Positions 25,489-36,256 of a stretch of DNA of 64,000 nt are shown here, one piece after another. Origin of the DNA: Miscanthus floridulus (taxonomy: Eukaryota > Streptophyta > Magnoliopsida > Poales > Poaceae); the NCBI RefSeq assembly GCF_019320115.1, contig NC_089587.1, positions 86,626,113-86,690,112 of the forward strand. The letters are read 5' to 3'. The position numbers and the translations under genes were made by a program. How positions within the stretch are numbered: the first letter of the stretch is position 1; each line of letters starts with the position of its first letter. The notes under the pieces are model-generated. The model made no database searches. It was not told the origin of the DNA and worked only from the letters and a program-made list of their open reading frames with translations.

Positions 25489-26479
25489 ATGGCCTATATA
25501 AGGATTGTAGATCTTGATGATTTGAACAAACTTAATATTCAAAACTTTTCAATTTGAGACAATATAGGGTTCCGAAAACTAGTTTGTAGGCGTCGAAATT
25601 TAAAAATCACAAATTTGAACCGTCTAAACTTTCTCAAATGGAAAGTTGACCAAAACAACAATTGTAGATCTTGATGATTTTAACAAACTTGGTATTCAAA
25701 ACTTTTCAATTTGAAGTCATTTAGAGTCCATAATACTAGAGTCAAAGTGTTGTTTTTTCATTTGACCAAATTTGACTTGGTCAAACTTGCTCAAATGAGA
25801 CACTAAATGACCACAGATGAAAAATCTCTGAATACCAAGTTTGATCATATTAGAAAGATCTACAATTGTTACATAGCTTATTTTCCCATTTGAGAAAGTT
25901 TTATCAAACACTAGTCATAAATTCTTGAATCTCATATAGACTTTCTAAAACTATACCACACGCTTGTGAAATTTGAACTATATTTTGTTCAAACTTTCTC
26001 AAATAAAAAAATGGCCTATATAAGGATTGTAGATCTTGATGAGCTGAACAAACTTGGTATTCAAAACTTTTCAATTTGAGACAATCTAGGGTTCTAAAAA
26101 CTAGTTTGTAGGTGTCGAAATTTAAAAATCACATATTTGAACCATCCAAACTATCTCAAATGGAAAGTTGACCAAAACAACAATTGTAGATCTTGATGAT
26201 GTTAACAAACTTGGTATTCAAAACTTTTCAATTTGACGTCATTTAGAGTTCATAATACTAGAGTCAAAGTGTTGTTTTTTCCTTTGACCCAATTTGACTT
26301 GGTCAAACTTGCTCAAATGAGACACTAAATGACCTTAGAAGAAAAAACTTTGAATACCAAGTTTGATCATCTCAGCAAGATCTAAAATTGTTACATAGCT
26401 CATTTTCCCATTTGAGTAAGTTTTATCAAACACTAGTCATAAATTCTTGATCTCATATAGACTTTCTAAAACTATGTCA
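25489..26479. repeat. Tandem duplication with a 522-bp period
   Basis: Text starting ATGGCCTATATAAGGATTGT at 25489 recurs at 26011 and stays alignable, with scattered changes, to about 25957 and 26479. Within each copy the words TTGTAGATCTTGATGA and CAAAACTTTTCAATTTGA also recur at shorter spacing. It lies just beyond the 3' end of TNP2 and encodes nothing recognisable. Confidence 0.8.
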
Positions 26480-26497
26480 CAACAGTGCATCGTTGTA

Positions 26498-29400
26498 TCA
26501 TGCGGGCATAACAGTGAATTTTTTCTTGACGTATGACCCTTGGTTATGATCTTGTCGTAACCATGGAGTGTCTTCATCATTTAACATGATGCTTGGATCT
26601 TTCTTCACTATGAAGGGTGGAATTCGGACATTTCTTTCATAATCTTCTGACATGTCTGACTTGTCTTCAATTCCCACTATATTTATTTCCCCAGAAAGAA
26701 CTATGTGGCGCTTTGGCTCATTGATCATTGAGTTAATGTCTTCATTTTTTCCTCTCTTTGATTTTGTAGACATGTCTTTCACATAGAACATCTGACTCAC
26801 ATCGGCAGCAAGGACGAATGGTTCGTCTTTGTACCCAATATTGTTGAGGTCCACTGTTGTCATTCTAAACTCTTTGTCGACTGTTACCCCTCCTTCGGTC
26901 AGCTTCACCCATTGGTATCGGAACAAAGGGACTTTAAAATTAGGTGCGTAGTCTAGTTCTCATATATCTTCTATGCGGCCATAATATGTTTGTATATTCC
27001 CATTTGGATCTGTGCCATCTATGTGAACACCACTATTTTGATTGGTGCTCCTTTTATCTTGGGCAACTGTGTAAAATGTATTCCCATTTATCTCGTACCC
27101 TTGGTACGTGAGGATATGCCATGATGGTTGCCTAGCCAACAAATACAGTTGCTCATCAATATTGTCATCGCCTTGACATTCTTTTCGCAACCAACCACTG
27201 AAACTTTCCATGTGCTGACGCCTAATCCAAGCTTCAGTCTTCCCTTGAAACTTGGATCGTAAGAACTCCTTATGTATCTCGATGTATGGATGCACTAATG
27301 ACGAGTTCTAAAGAACTATGTAGTGTGCTTTATTAAAATAATCGTCTTCCATGCCAATATATGTTTTCTTCCCTAAAGTTCCTTTACCACTGAGTCTCCC
27401 CTCATGTCATGATTCGGGAATGCCAATCAGGGCAAGGTCAGGAATAAAGTCAACACAAAACTCAATGAACTCCTCTGTTCTATAGCCCTGGACGATGCTT
27501 CCTTCAAGCTTAGAATGGACTTTCACATATTTCTTCAAGACTCCCATAAACCTCTCGAAGGGGAACATGTTATGTAAGAAAATAGGTCCAAGAATACTAA
27601 TCTCCTTCACCAAATGAACTAGGAGGTGTGTTATGATATTAAAGAAGAATGGAGGGAACACCAACTCAAAGCTGACAAGACATTGAACCACATCATTCTG
27701 TAGAGTAGCTAGTTCCACAGGATTGATTGCCTTCTGAGAAATTGCATTGAGGAATGCACATAGCTTCACAGTGGCTAGACGTACATGTGGAGGTAGAATT
27801 CCTCTTAAAGCAACTGGAAGCAATTGCGTCATAAGCACGTGGCAGTCGTGGGACTTTAAGTTTAGGAATTTCCTCTCTGGCACATTTATTATACCCTTTA
27901 TATTGGAGGAGAATCCCGATGGGACCTTGATGCTGCTTAGACATTCAAACATGTTGTCCCTCTCTTCTTTGCTAAGCGTGTAGCTAGCAGGACTTAAGTA
28001 ATGACATCCATCATCTGTCTTCTCTGGATGAAGGTTGTCTCGTTCTTTCATGCCCTACAAGTCTTAGCGTGCTTCAAGTGAATCCTTTGGCTTCCCGTAC
28101 ACACCCATGAATCCTAACAGGTTCACACAAAGATTATTTGTCAGGTGCATCACGTCGATTGCGTTGCGAACCTCTAGGACTTGCTAATAGGGTAGCTCTC
28201 AAAAGATGGACTTCTTCTTCCACATGGGTGCGTGTCCCTTAGCATCTTTGGGAATAGATTCGCTGCCTTGTCCCTTTCCAAATACTACTTTCACATCCTT
28301 GACCATTGCGAGTATATCTTCCCCGGTTTAGTTATGAGGCTTCTTCCGGTGGTCTGGCTTACCTTTAAAATGCTTACCTTTCTTTCTTACTTGGTGATTC
28401 AAAGGAAGGAATCGACGATGGCCAAGGTACACGACCTTTCGACATCTTTTCAAATATATACTGCCAAGGTCATCAAAACAATGTGTGCATTCATTATATC
28501 CTTTGTTTGTCTGACCTGAAAGATTACTTAAAGCAGGCCAATCATTGATTGTTACGAACAACATTGCTCGTAGGTCAAAGTGTTCTTGTTTGTACTCATC
28601 CCAGACACGTACACCTGGTTTGTTCCATAAAACTAGAAGTTCTTCAACTAATGGCTTCAGATAGACATCAATGTTGTTGCCAGGTTGCCTCGGACCTTGG
28701 ATGAGGATCGGCATCATAATGAACTTCTGCTTCATGCATAACCATGGAGGAAGGCTGTAGATACATAGAGTAACTGGCCAAGTGCTATGACTAGTGCTCT
28801 GCTCCCCAAAAGGATTCATACCATCTATACTTAAGGCGAACCTTAAGTTTCTAGCCTCATATGCAAACTCTGGAAATTCCCTGTCTATTGCTCTCCACTG
28901 GGACCCATCAGCTGGGCGTCTCGGCATATTGTCTACCTTACGGTCTTCTTTATGCCACCGCAACAACTTTGCATAGTCTTTATTTCTGAACAAATGTTTT
29001 AAGTATGGTATTATAGGAGCATACCACATAACCTTGGCAGGGATTTTCTTTCTATGACGTTGTTCACCCTCGACGTCACCAGGATCATCGTGCCTAATCT
29101 TATACCGTGCTGCTTTACATACCGGGCATTCATCCAAATTCTTGTATTCATTGCCATGGTAGAGGATACAGTCATTAGGACATGCATGTATCTTCTGGAT
29201 TTTTAATCCCAAAGGGCAGACAACCTTTTTTGCTTCGTACGTAGTGGTGGGCAATTCATTTAGCTTTGGAAGCATCTTCTTTATGAGGTTCAATAAATTC
29301 TCAAATGCTTTATCGGATACACCATTCTTTGCCTTCCACTGTAGCAATTCCAGTGTTGTACCCAACTTTTTTTGCACCTCTTCGGCCGTCGGGTATAGCA

Positions 29401-29856
29401 ACTTCCTCTGATCCCCAAGCATGCGCTCGAACTTAACTTTCTCTTTTTCACTTTCGCTTTCTTGTTGTGCATCACGAATGGCATCGCCAAGAGCATCATC
29501 GAGATCATCTTCTGACGCTACCTCTTCTTCATCTCCCCCATTGTAGTATCATCAAAGGCACCATACTGAGCAATAATGTCATCAATGTCTAAATCTTCTC
29601 CTTCACCTTCTTCCATCATGACCCCGCTTTCTCCATGCTTAGTCCAACATATATAGTTTGACATGAAACCTGACTTAAGCAGATGTGAATGATGACTCAT
29701 TGAGCTTGAATATTCCTTTAAATTCTTACATATGGCACATGGACAGCACATGAAACCATCCCGCTTATTTGCCTCGGCCACACCTAAGAAATAGTGCACG
29801 CCCTCAATAAAGTCTTGGGAGCGGCGATCGGCATTGTACATCCAATGGCGTGACAT
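26498..29856 (-). pseudogene. TNP2-type CACTA transposase
   Basis: This is the catalytic transposase of CACTA elements, which cuts at the CACTA ends (family knowledge). On the minus strand it begins MSRHWMYNADRRSQDF with a transposase-associated domain (29856-29550, CPCAICKN). It continues into the TNP2/Transposase_21 core (about 29420-28060: CPNDCILYHGNEYKNLDECP, MWYAPIIPYLKHLF, LRFALSIDGMNPFG, NAIDVMHLTNNLCVNLLGF), then a DUF4218-like region (27990-27410: LKSHDCHVLMTQLLPVALRG) and a DUF4216-like region (27060-26700: PLFRYQWVKL). Length and domain order match the family. Disabling stops occur near 29515, 28210, 28060, 27405, 27307 and 26958, several at former tryptophan codons. Confidence 0.85.
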
Positions 29857-29945
29857 AATCTGCATTACACGACAAATTATGAAAACCTTGAACATAATTA
29901 AGTATTTTATTACACAACATAGATGACACACACACGGTTGATTAA

Positions 29946-30466
29946 TTAACTAAGCCTGACTATAACGTAAGCAATCCCAACTATCACTAAACAAACTAAA
30001 ACTACAATGCACTTTAGTAACATAATTATTTCGTGACCGTACGCAACTAAAACAGACAAATCATTCTTCTGTTGAATATCAATAAGCTTCTCCTGCTGGC
30101 TCACTGCCTCATCATCAGCAGCCGCTACCTCAAGCGCACCCGAATTCTACACGTATGTAGCATAATCTTCCTCCCAGTACCAACCATCGCATCCATTGCC
30201 CTCCCACTAAAATTAAAGCCAAAAAATATTTAGTCAAAAATATTCAAGAAAAGCAGGTCAATTAGCCATAATAATCAAATGCGTAAGAAACTCACATCGT
30301 GATCCGGGCACTTGTAGAAAACACGTCCCTTTTTGGGTCTCTGTCTCTTGACTCGGTACTCCATCACAATCTTCTGCTTACACTTGCCGTAGATAATGAG
30401 AGGGAGTTCTGGCCTCAGTCGTTTCGCAACCGAACGAGAGGCCGAGGATCCGGTACCAGTTGTCAT
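29946..30466 (-). pseudogene. CACTA accessory gene: GRF-type zinc finger with C-terminal membrane segment
   Basis: Exon 1 (30466-30296) starts MTTGTGSSASRSVAKRL and carries LPLIIYGKCKQKIVMEYRVK and GRVFYKCPDHD, a GRF-type zinc finger pattern. It is followed by a donor GTGAGT and, at 30206, an exon after TTTTAG that continues WEGNGCDGWYWEEDY, a short polar helix (about DDEAVSQQEKLIDIQQKNDL) and a hydrophobic stretch ending VIVGIAYVIVRLS, stop at 29946. GRF fingers bind nucleic acid or mediate protein contacts; small plant proteins with a GRF finger plus one membrane segment are known (family knowledge). The first finger cysteine position reads Tyr-Gly-Lys-Cys, so one metal ligand may be lost. 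One in-frame TAG lies near 30147. Confidence 0.6.
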
Positions 30467-30705
30467 CTACTTTCTATACTTATTTTTGCAAACTAGTGTA
30501 AATTTCACATTTTCTAAAATAATATATTTAAACAAAACTAAAATTATTTATTTATCTAACTAAACCATGAAATATGTACTATGTATAATAGAAAAATACC
30601 AAACTATCAAGTGATTTTACTATTGTAAATCATCATGTGATTTTGAGCTAAAAATGACATAGAAATCACATAGCTCAAAAACATGTTTCAATAAATAACC
30701 ATCTG

Positions 30706-30928
30706 TACTAGTTGACCTTGCTTACGTGATCATCTCGGCGAGCATTTCTCCACCGGACGGCACCGTACTTGGCCAAGGCAGAGCTCTGATTCTACGAGAA
30801 AGGGAACACAGTCTTCCACGACCGTTGCCGCTCTCCCTCGTAGAATCAAAGCTCCTCCTTGACGTCCGTTGCCACTCGGCAGAGAACATACTCGCCGAGA
30901 TGAACACGGTCCGCAAGTTCAACTAGTA
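30706..30928. repeat. Imperfect 223-bp palindrome, copy 1
   Basis: The outer arms TACTAGTTGACC and its reverse complement, the middle arms TCATCTCGGCGAG / CTCGCCGAGATGA and the inner arms GATTCTACGAG / CTCGTAGAATC nest around one centre. The whole unit can fold into one hairpin. A 66-codon open frame on each strand is a by-product of this symmetry. Confidence 0.75.
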
Positions 30929-31188
30929 CGGATTTTCTATAATTTTCTAACTATTTTCTAAATTTTTCATTTCATGGAAAATTTAATTCTAAAAAATAAA
31001 AGGCATGATTTCTAAGTATTTCATTTCATGGAAAAAATAATTCTAAGTGACCTGCTCGATATTGGCGAGCTCACGGGCGTTTAGGTTGCCAAGGATAGTA
31101 ACATTTATAGATGACATTTGTAGGTCTGAAGTTATCAAATATCCATCAAATTATAGCTCAAAAACATGTTTCAATAAATAACCATCCA

Positions 31189-31411
31189 TACTAGTTGACC
31201 TTGCTTACGTGATCATCTCGGCGAGCATTTCTCCACCGAACGGCACCGTACTTGACCAAGGAAGAGCTCCGATTCTACGAGGAAGAGAACACGGTCTTCC
31301 ACGACCATTGCCGCTCTCCCTCGTAAAATCAAAGCTCCTCCTTGACGTCCATTACCGCTCGGCAGAGAACATGCTCGCTGAGCTGAACACGGTCCACAAG
31401 TTCAACTAGTA
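31189..31411. repeat. Imperfect 223-bp palindrome, copy 2
   Basis: This copy is 483 bp downstream of copy 1, has the same length, and is nearly identical over the palindrome and about 30 bp on each side. It lies in the 5' noncoding part of the CACTA element. Confidence 0.75.
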
Positions 31412-31854
31412 CGGATTTTCTACAATTTTCTAACTATTTTCTAAGTTTTTCATTTCATGGAAAAATTAATTCTAAGATCACATAAGCTGCCGGGGACGAG
31501 GATGGCGCGTGCTCTAGCGAGGACGAGCGAGGCGTGATTTTGAAGAACTAATTTAACTTTTGTTTATTCAAACATATATGCAAATCATCATGTGATTTTG
31601 AGCTAAAAATGACATATAAAATCATAATAAAGTTCAACATATAAAGTTACACATGCATCTACATCGCAAAATGAGATAAGCTACTGATAAAACATAAGAG
31701 GATTAAGTTTGTTACCTACAAAATCGAAGAGCAACACCAATGGAGGGGGAGAGAGCAAGAACAACAGCAAGCTAAAGAACAGAGGCAGTGAGTTTGAATG
31801 AAATGGCTCGGGCTCGGGGAGGAAGAAATGAGCTGGTCTATAGGTCAAGATAAT

Positions 31855-32124
31855 TAGTCCCGGTTAGGGGGCCAAACCGGGACTAAAGATTAATCTTTAT
31901 TCCCGGAGCATCACCCAAATCAGGACTAAAAGCTTTAGTCCCGGCTGCTATTACCAATCGGGACTAAACGTAAACCTTTAGTCCCGGTTGGTAATTCCAG
32001 CCGGGACTAAAGATCCCTGCCCCGTAGACGACCATTGGGCAGGAACCTTTAGTCCCGGGGGCAAAAAAATGCCGAGGCTAATGCCAAATTGGGACATCGT
32101 TCTAAAGTCTGTTCTCTAGTAGTG
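31855..32124. repeat. Right terminal and subterminal repeats of the CACTA element
   Basis: Seven or more TTTAGTCCCGGTTGG-like words in both orientations precede the end CTCTAGTAGTG. They mirror the left end. Confidence 0.85.
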
Positions 32125-32644
32125 TCCTTTGGGCTGCCTAGGGCACCATCATAACCGCCTACCCGGCCCCGAACCGCCGTGGCACCTCCATCTCCCTCTT
32201 CCTCTGCCTCTACAACCTCGGCAATGTGTTCGGTGGACTCTTCCCCTTGTCGTTCAACTACCACCGTGGTGGCAGTGGCAGCGTCAACGACGGCATGTAC
32301 ATCCCTTACATGGCCTTCATGCTCCTCGGCGCCACGCTCAGCCTCCTCATCCTACCACCTAGCGATGTCATCCATGACGACAGGAGCAAGGCCGTCGTAG
32401 CAGGGGCCACCACCTACACGCCGCTGGCCACCGAGGGTACCAAAATCCTTAAGCTCTTCGTCTTCGGTGACTGGAAGATGCTCTTGGTGCTCCCGGAGGT
32501 GTGGGACAGCAACTTCTTCTACACGTACCAGTTCAACAACGTCAACGACGTCCTCTTCACGCTCTGCACCAAGGGCCTCAACAATGTCTTCTACTGGGGT
32601 GCGCGGATGCTCGGCTCTGCCGCCAGCGGCTACTCCCTTGACTT

Positions 32645-32824
32645 TATAGTTTTAAATAGCGGGCTAAGGTGTTTAGCGGTATACCTCTAAATCAGCTAAT
32701 AGCGAAGCTAAATCTGGCTATAGCGGGATATAGCGGCTAAATTGTACATGAATACAAATAGCGGCACCATGTCTTAAAATGTTATAGCGGGCTATAGCGA
32801 TAGCTATAGTGGAAGATTTAAAAC
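32645..32824. mobile_element. hAT-like MITE inside exon 1 of the UNC93-like gene
   Basis: About 180 bp separate the codons for GYSLDF and SRRRRGVVG. The insert starts TAGTTTTAAATAGCGGGCTA and ends with a related inverted copy (TTTAAAACT). It is filled with words such as TATAGCGGGCTATAGCG, as in a widespread grass hAT-type MITE (general knowledge). The target duplication is worn (ACTTT versus ACTTG), so the exact ends are uncertain by a few bases. Confidence 0.65.
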
Positions 32825-33056
32825 TTGCTAGCCGCAGGAGGAGGGGTGTCGTCGGGATTGCCATCGCCGCCGCATTAAGCACCGCCGTCTGGGGCAGAGG
32901 CCTTGCCAACCAACTCCGGTACAGAGATGGCAGCTGGAATGATCTCATTCACTTCAAGGACGGCCGACGTTACCTTGGCCCGTTTCTGCTCTTCTTCAAC
33001 TACGGGCTGTTGGATGCCATGTTCCAGAGCCTCATCTACTAGATTATAGGTGCCCT

Positions 33057-34517
33057 ATTTTTTCAAAAGCGTGCTTGGCACGTGCTTCATTAAGAGAGGT
33101 TAGAGTTGGTACAAAGATACATAGGACTCGCAAGTAATCCTAGAATTACCAACGAAATCCCACAGGCACAAATGAACAGCAAGAAAACACGAGGGGGGAG
33201 ACCCTCCACCTCAAAACCCCAACGACTAAGCCTAATATAGGAAGACGGACACATCGGTAGCTAGTAGTGTAGTGAAGACCGCAGAGGCGACGAGGCAAGC
33301 TTCAGCCTTGGTGGCAAAGCATCCACCAAGGGTGCCAGCACGATAACAGCGGCAAAGCAACCGCTAGAGAAGAGACCACGGAGGCAAAGCATCTGCCAAA
33401 ACAGTACGGCGGTAAAGCATCCGCCTAAGACGATGACCATCAACACGGCAAAGCACCCGCGGATGGGGGGCATCACGCTCACAGCAGCAAAGCATCCGCT
33501 ACAGAGAGCAAACAACTGCGGCAACACCAACCAAATACTAGACAAACCGAAGCGAAGGGTAGCATGAAGCACAATCAGGCTTAGCACAAGGAGCAACTCA
33601 AGGCAGGGAAGCAGGAGCAGAGGCACGGCAGCAGGAGCGCTCCAACGATGCCTTCAAGAAGGGTACTGACATCCGCAGACGCCATCATCGTTGATAGGAG
33701 CGCACGGGGATTTTCATCCTAGAAACCAGCCCCAGCGACCCGGAACCATGAGGACAAGCTTCAGGAAGGAGAATGACGCAGCCTGTGCCACCGCCACCAG
33801 CCCATAGCAAGAAGCCGAGCAGGGTAGATACCCAAGCATAGTAGGGCACTGTGGGTCGGGGATGGGGGCGCCACCGTGCCAAGTGACTCCAGCCGGTGAG
33901 CAGTGAGCAGCGACTCCAGCCCCCGCCCGATCTCCACCACGCCGACACGGCCCCTAGATCGACCGCCGGCCGTCGTGCACAGGAGGCTGCGGTGCCCCAA
34001 CCAGAGAAGGATGGAATGGTTGGAAGGGCACTGTAAGGCTGGGGCTCCGGCCGCCCCTGCAGCAAGCCCACTGGGGGAGGCAGCCATGGCACCGGCACCG
34101 ACCTCCGCAAGCCAAGCGCCCAGCTAGCAGGCCAGCGCCGGTCAACACCAGGGCAGCCAGAACCGCACACGCACCTCCGCCGCATAGGGCAGATCCGGTG
34201 AGGGGAGGGCGGATCCGGCCCCGGGGGGGGGGGCGGATCTGGCTCGCCGGCTGGCCAACCCACCGGAGATGCTCGAGGCAGGGCAGGGTGGAGGAGGGGT
34301 GGGGATAGGGGGAGGAGGAGGGGTGGGGATGCGACGGGATGCCTTTTTTTGGTCCGTTGTGGGCCGCCGCCGCCGCACGCCAGAGGGCAGCGGCGGTGCC
34401 CGGGGAAGAGCCGGGAGGTGGGGGGCGCTAGCGCGGCGGTGGCTGACCGCCCGAGTCACCCCGCGGGGGCGCTCGGGGGAGAGAGGAAAAAGACCGTCAG
34501 CCTTAAAAGATCTTTCT
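33057..34517 (-). mobile_element. LINE-like retroposon with a 15-bp target duplication
   Basis: GATTATAGGTGCCCT at 33042-33056 and GATTATAGGCGCCCT at 34518-34532 flank the insert and differ at one base. On the minus strand the insert ends in an A-run (TTTTTT at 33059 on the plus strand), so it is a poly(A) retroposon in reverse orientation. Its 5' half is very GC-rich and its 3' half holds six GGCAAAGCATCCGCC-like motifs. No reverse transcriptase is present, so it is non-autonomous or truncated. The overlapping open frames on both strands are compositional artefacts. Removing it and one duplication rejoins the UNC93-like exon. Confidence 0.85.
33310..33500. repeat. Six spaced GGCAAAGCATCCGCC hairpin motifs
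   Basis: Copies start near 33310, 33349, 33382, 33408, 33446 and 33484. Each has short complementary arms (for example GGTGG...CCACC, GCGG...CCGC, GGCGG...CCGCC) around the constant core CAAAGCA. Several arms differ between copies but stay complementary. Confidence 0.75.
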
Positions 34518-34766
34518 GATTATAGGCGCCCTCACTAATGACTCACAGGTCCTCAGTAGGTAATCAATTCCTAATCATTCTGTCTCTACGTACTACGTAC
34601 GTACTCTAGTTGTTAGTTGTTGTTCCTACTCTACTCTTGGCTGGCTTATTGCATGAACGAACCAGATGCATGCATGCACTGTTCTGCATGCTCTTGTACG
34701 TGTGCAGGTATTGCGGGTTCTACAATGCGGTGCAGAGTGCAGGGGCGGCTGTTGCATGGCAAGTAG

Positions 34767-36083
34767 CACTAGGCCACAAAACAACAAAGGAGACACGTTC
34801 ACTCGAGACGATCGTCTGCAACCATCACAAAAAAGGACTATAGACAGGTGATATAAAGAACCGTCTCTGAAATATTAGTCCACAGTCGCACATCCGAATA
34901 CCCGTATGTGATAACACAATATTGGAGACCCGTCTTCACGTAAGCCGTCTCTAATGTATTAGCGACATATGTTGTTGAGGCCCATCTGTTCTGTAAATTA
35001 GATCAGAGATGGTTTATGATTCTGAGACGTGTTCTTTCATTACCCATCTGATCTAAAATGCATATCAGAGACGGCTAGTAAGTCAGAGACGGTTTCGGTT
35101 GTAGCCTGTCTTTTTTAAGAAAACATCAGTGACGGTGTGGGATATCAGCTGTCAGTTGTCATATCAAAGACGGCTCTTCCGTGCTAGACGATATCCTAAA
35201 AGAAACTGATCGGAACTCGATCTCTCGCGCGGTTAATTGGGTGTACTGCTGCTGGGTCGACAAGCTCTACCTTATTTCGATTCCCTATCGACCTAGCTAG
35301 CTAGCAGCTATAGCCTAGATATTTTGCGCAGGGGGGGGGGCGCACATGGCGGCGGGCGGTGACACGCGTGCAGAGCTAGCTGGCTAGGTTTCCAACCGGC
35401 CATCGGCGGTGGGTCGCCCGCAACGTCAATCGATCGGCCTTATTTAAGGTACCCCTGGTTATAACTCTATCTCTTGCTGCGAATGCATTCGGATCTGCTA
35501 TTTGTCTGCACTCTAGCTTGCAGGTTGATAATTTATTCCCCTTCTGTAGTAGGTCTGATATCCTAATTAAGAATCTGCTATAATATCTGATAGCTCTCGA
35601 TCGGTCGATGATCTTCAACGTCTTTTTTCAGGTTCGTAGCAATAATTAACTACTATATAGTTAACAGATTAAGAATATGCGCAAGTACTGACTTTTATAT
35701 AATTCAACATTTAACTTTTGTTGTAGATGGATGACCGTATGTGGATGTATCTGAAGAACCGTACCTGTGATCAGTATTTGGAGGGTCTCCGGTCATTAAT
35801 TAGAGCAGCAGAGGTGGATATGTCGACTCACTGCAACTCTGCTACGTGGTGTCCATGCAAAGATTGTATGAATAAGAAGAAATACTCCAAATCATGTACG
35901 GTCCATGCACACTTGATCATTCGTGGTTTCATGGATGGCTATCGATGTCGCGAGGAAGGCGTTAACGATCAAGACCTGCAGGACAGCCATATGGACAACA
36001 GGTCTTGCCGTACAGATGGACTCTTTGGCCGTACAGAGGAAGATGTCTCACATGCTTGCACTGCTGGTCAGGATATCAGTGAT
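34767..36083 (+). mobile_element. Truncated CACTA-type element in exon 2 of the UNC93-like gene
   Basis: The insert starts CACTAGGCCACAAAAC directly after the codons for AVAWQV. Its first 400 bp are packed with AGAGACGGTT and ACCGTCTCTGA words in both orientations, a subterminal repeat set different from that of the large CACTA element. It then encodes a transposase-associated domain. The right end is not a clean CACTA end: the host frame resumes near 36084 after ATATCAGTG. TNP2 and most of the element are missing, so it is a deletion derivative. Confidence 0.65.
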
Positions 36084-36107
36084 AAAGACACAAGGTATCC
36101 CTGGTAA
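35727..36107 (+). pseudogene. Transposase-associated domain fragment of the truncated CACTA
   Basis: This frame begins MDDRMWMYLKNRTCDQYLEG and carries NSATWCPCKDCMNKKKYS and VHAHLIIRGFMDGYRC. That is the transposase-associated domain found at the N terminus of TNP2-type proteins. The catalytic core that should follow is missing. The frame instead runs out of the element into UNC93-like sequence in another frame and stops at 36105-36107. An upstream ATG is not obvious, so the start at 35727 is natural for the family. Confidence 0.7.
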
Positions 36108-36256
36108 CCTAACTAATTGTGAACTGGGTGCTTATGGCTGTCAGCTACCCCTTGCTTGCCCTACTGGTATTCTTGGCTGTAAAAGATGATGAGGACAGTT
36201 CAGTTTCCTCTGACGAGCTGGGTGGCCGAGACGCTATCTGCGCCAGTCAGATATAG

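Larger units (their letters stand above)
19581..32124 (-). mobile_element. CACTA (En/Spm-type) DNA transposon, 12.5 kb
   Basis: The element begins CACTACTGCAGGATGGACTT and ends in the reverse of CACTACTAGAGAACAGACTT. It is flanked by TCC at 19578-19580 and 32125-32127, the 3-bp duplication typical of CACTA elements. Removing the element and one TCC restores a continuous UNC93-like frame, which confirms the boundaries. Subterminal blocks of TTTAGTCCCGGTTGG-like words lie at both ends. Its genes all read on the minus strand: GRF zinc finger (30466-29946), TNP2 transposase (29856-26498) and a Transposase_24/Ulp1 protein (23974-20052). All carry stops, so it is not autonomous now. Confidence 0.93.
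19173..36256 (+). pseudogene. UNC93-like (DUF895) membrane protein gene, disrupted
   Basis: UNC93-like proteins are multi-spanning membrane proteins related to the major facilitator superfamily; in plants they are linked to ion transport (family knowledge). Exon 1 is found in pieces: 19173-19580 (MQQQLEVADEVERPPLPPAK, GLVCFCSAGMFNALSGLGG), 32128-32644 (AYPAPNRRGTSISLFLCLYN, FFYTYQFNNVNDVLFTLC) and 32825-33056 plus 34533-34559 (GLANQLRY, GPFLLFFNYGLLDAMFQSLI). An intron with GT...AG ends runs 34560-34707. Exon 2 (YCGFYNAVQSAGAAVAWQV, 34708-34766) resumes near 36084 (LIVNWVLMAVSYPLLALLVF) and stops at 36254-36256. The sum, roughly 470 codons, fits the family. Defects are four transposon insertions, a one-base loss near 19365, TAG at 19388, TAG about 17 bp after 32124, TAG for Trp near 33040 and TAA near 36108. 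The start at 19173 is preferred over an in-frame upstream ATG at 19083. Confidence 0.85.

Noticed and set aside
33261..34538. Several long frames on both strands in the retroposon
   Set aside because: The sequence is GC-rich and repetitive; none resembles reverse transcriptase, endonuclease or gag.
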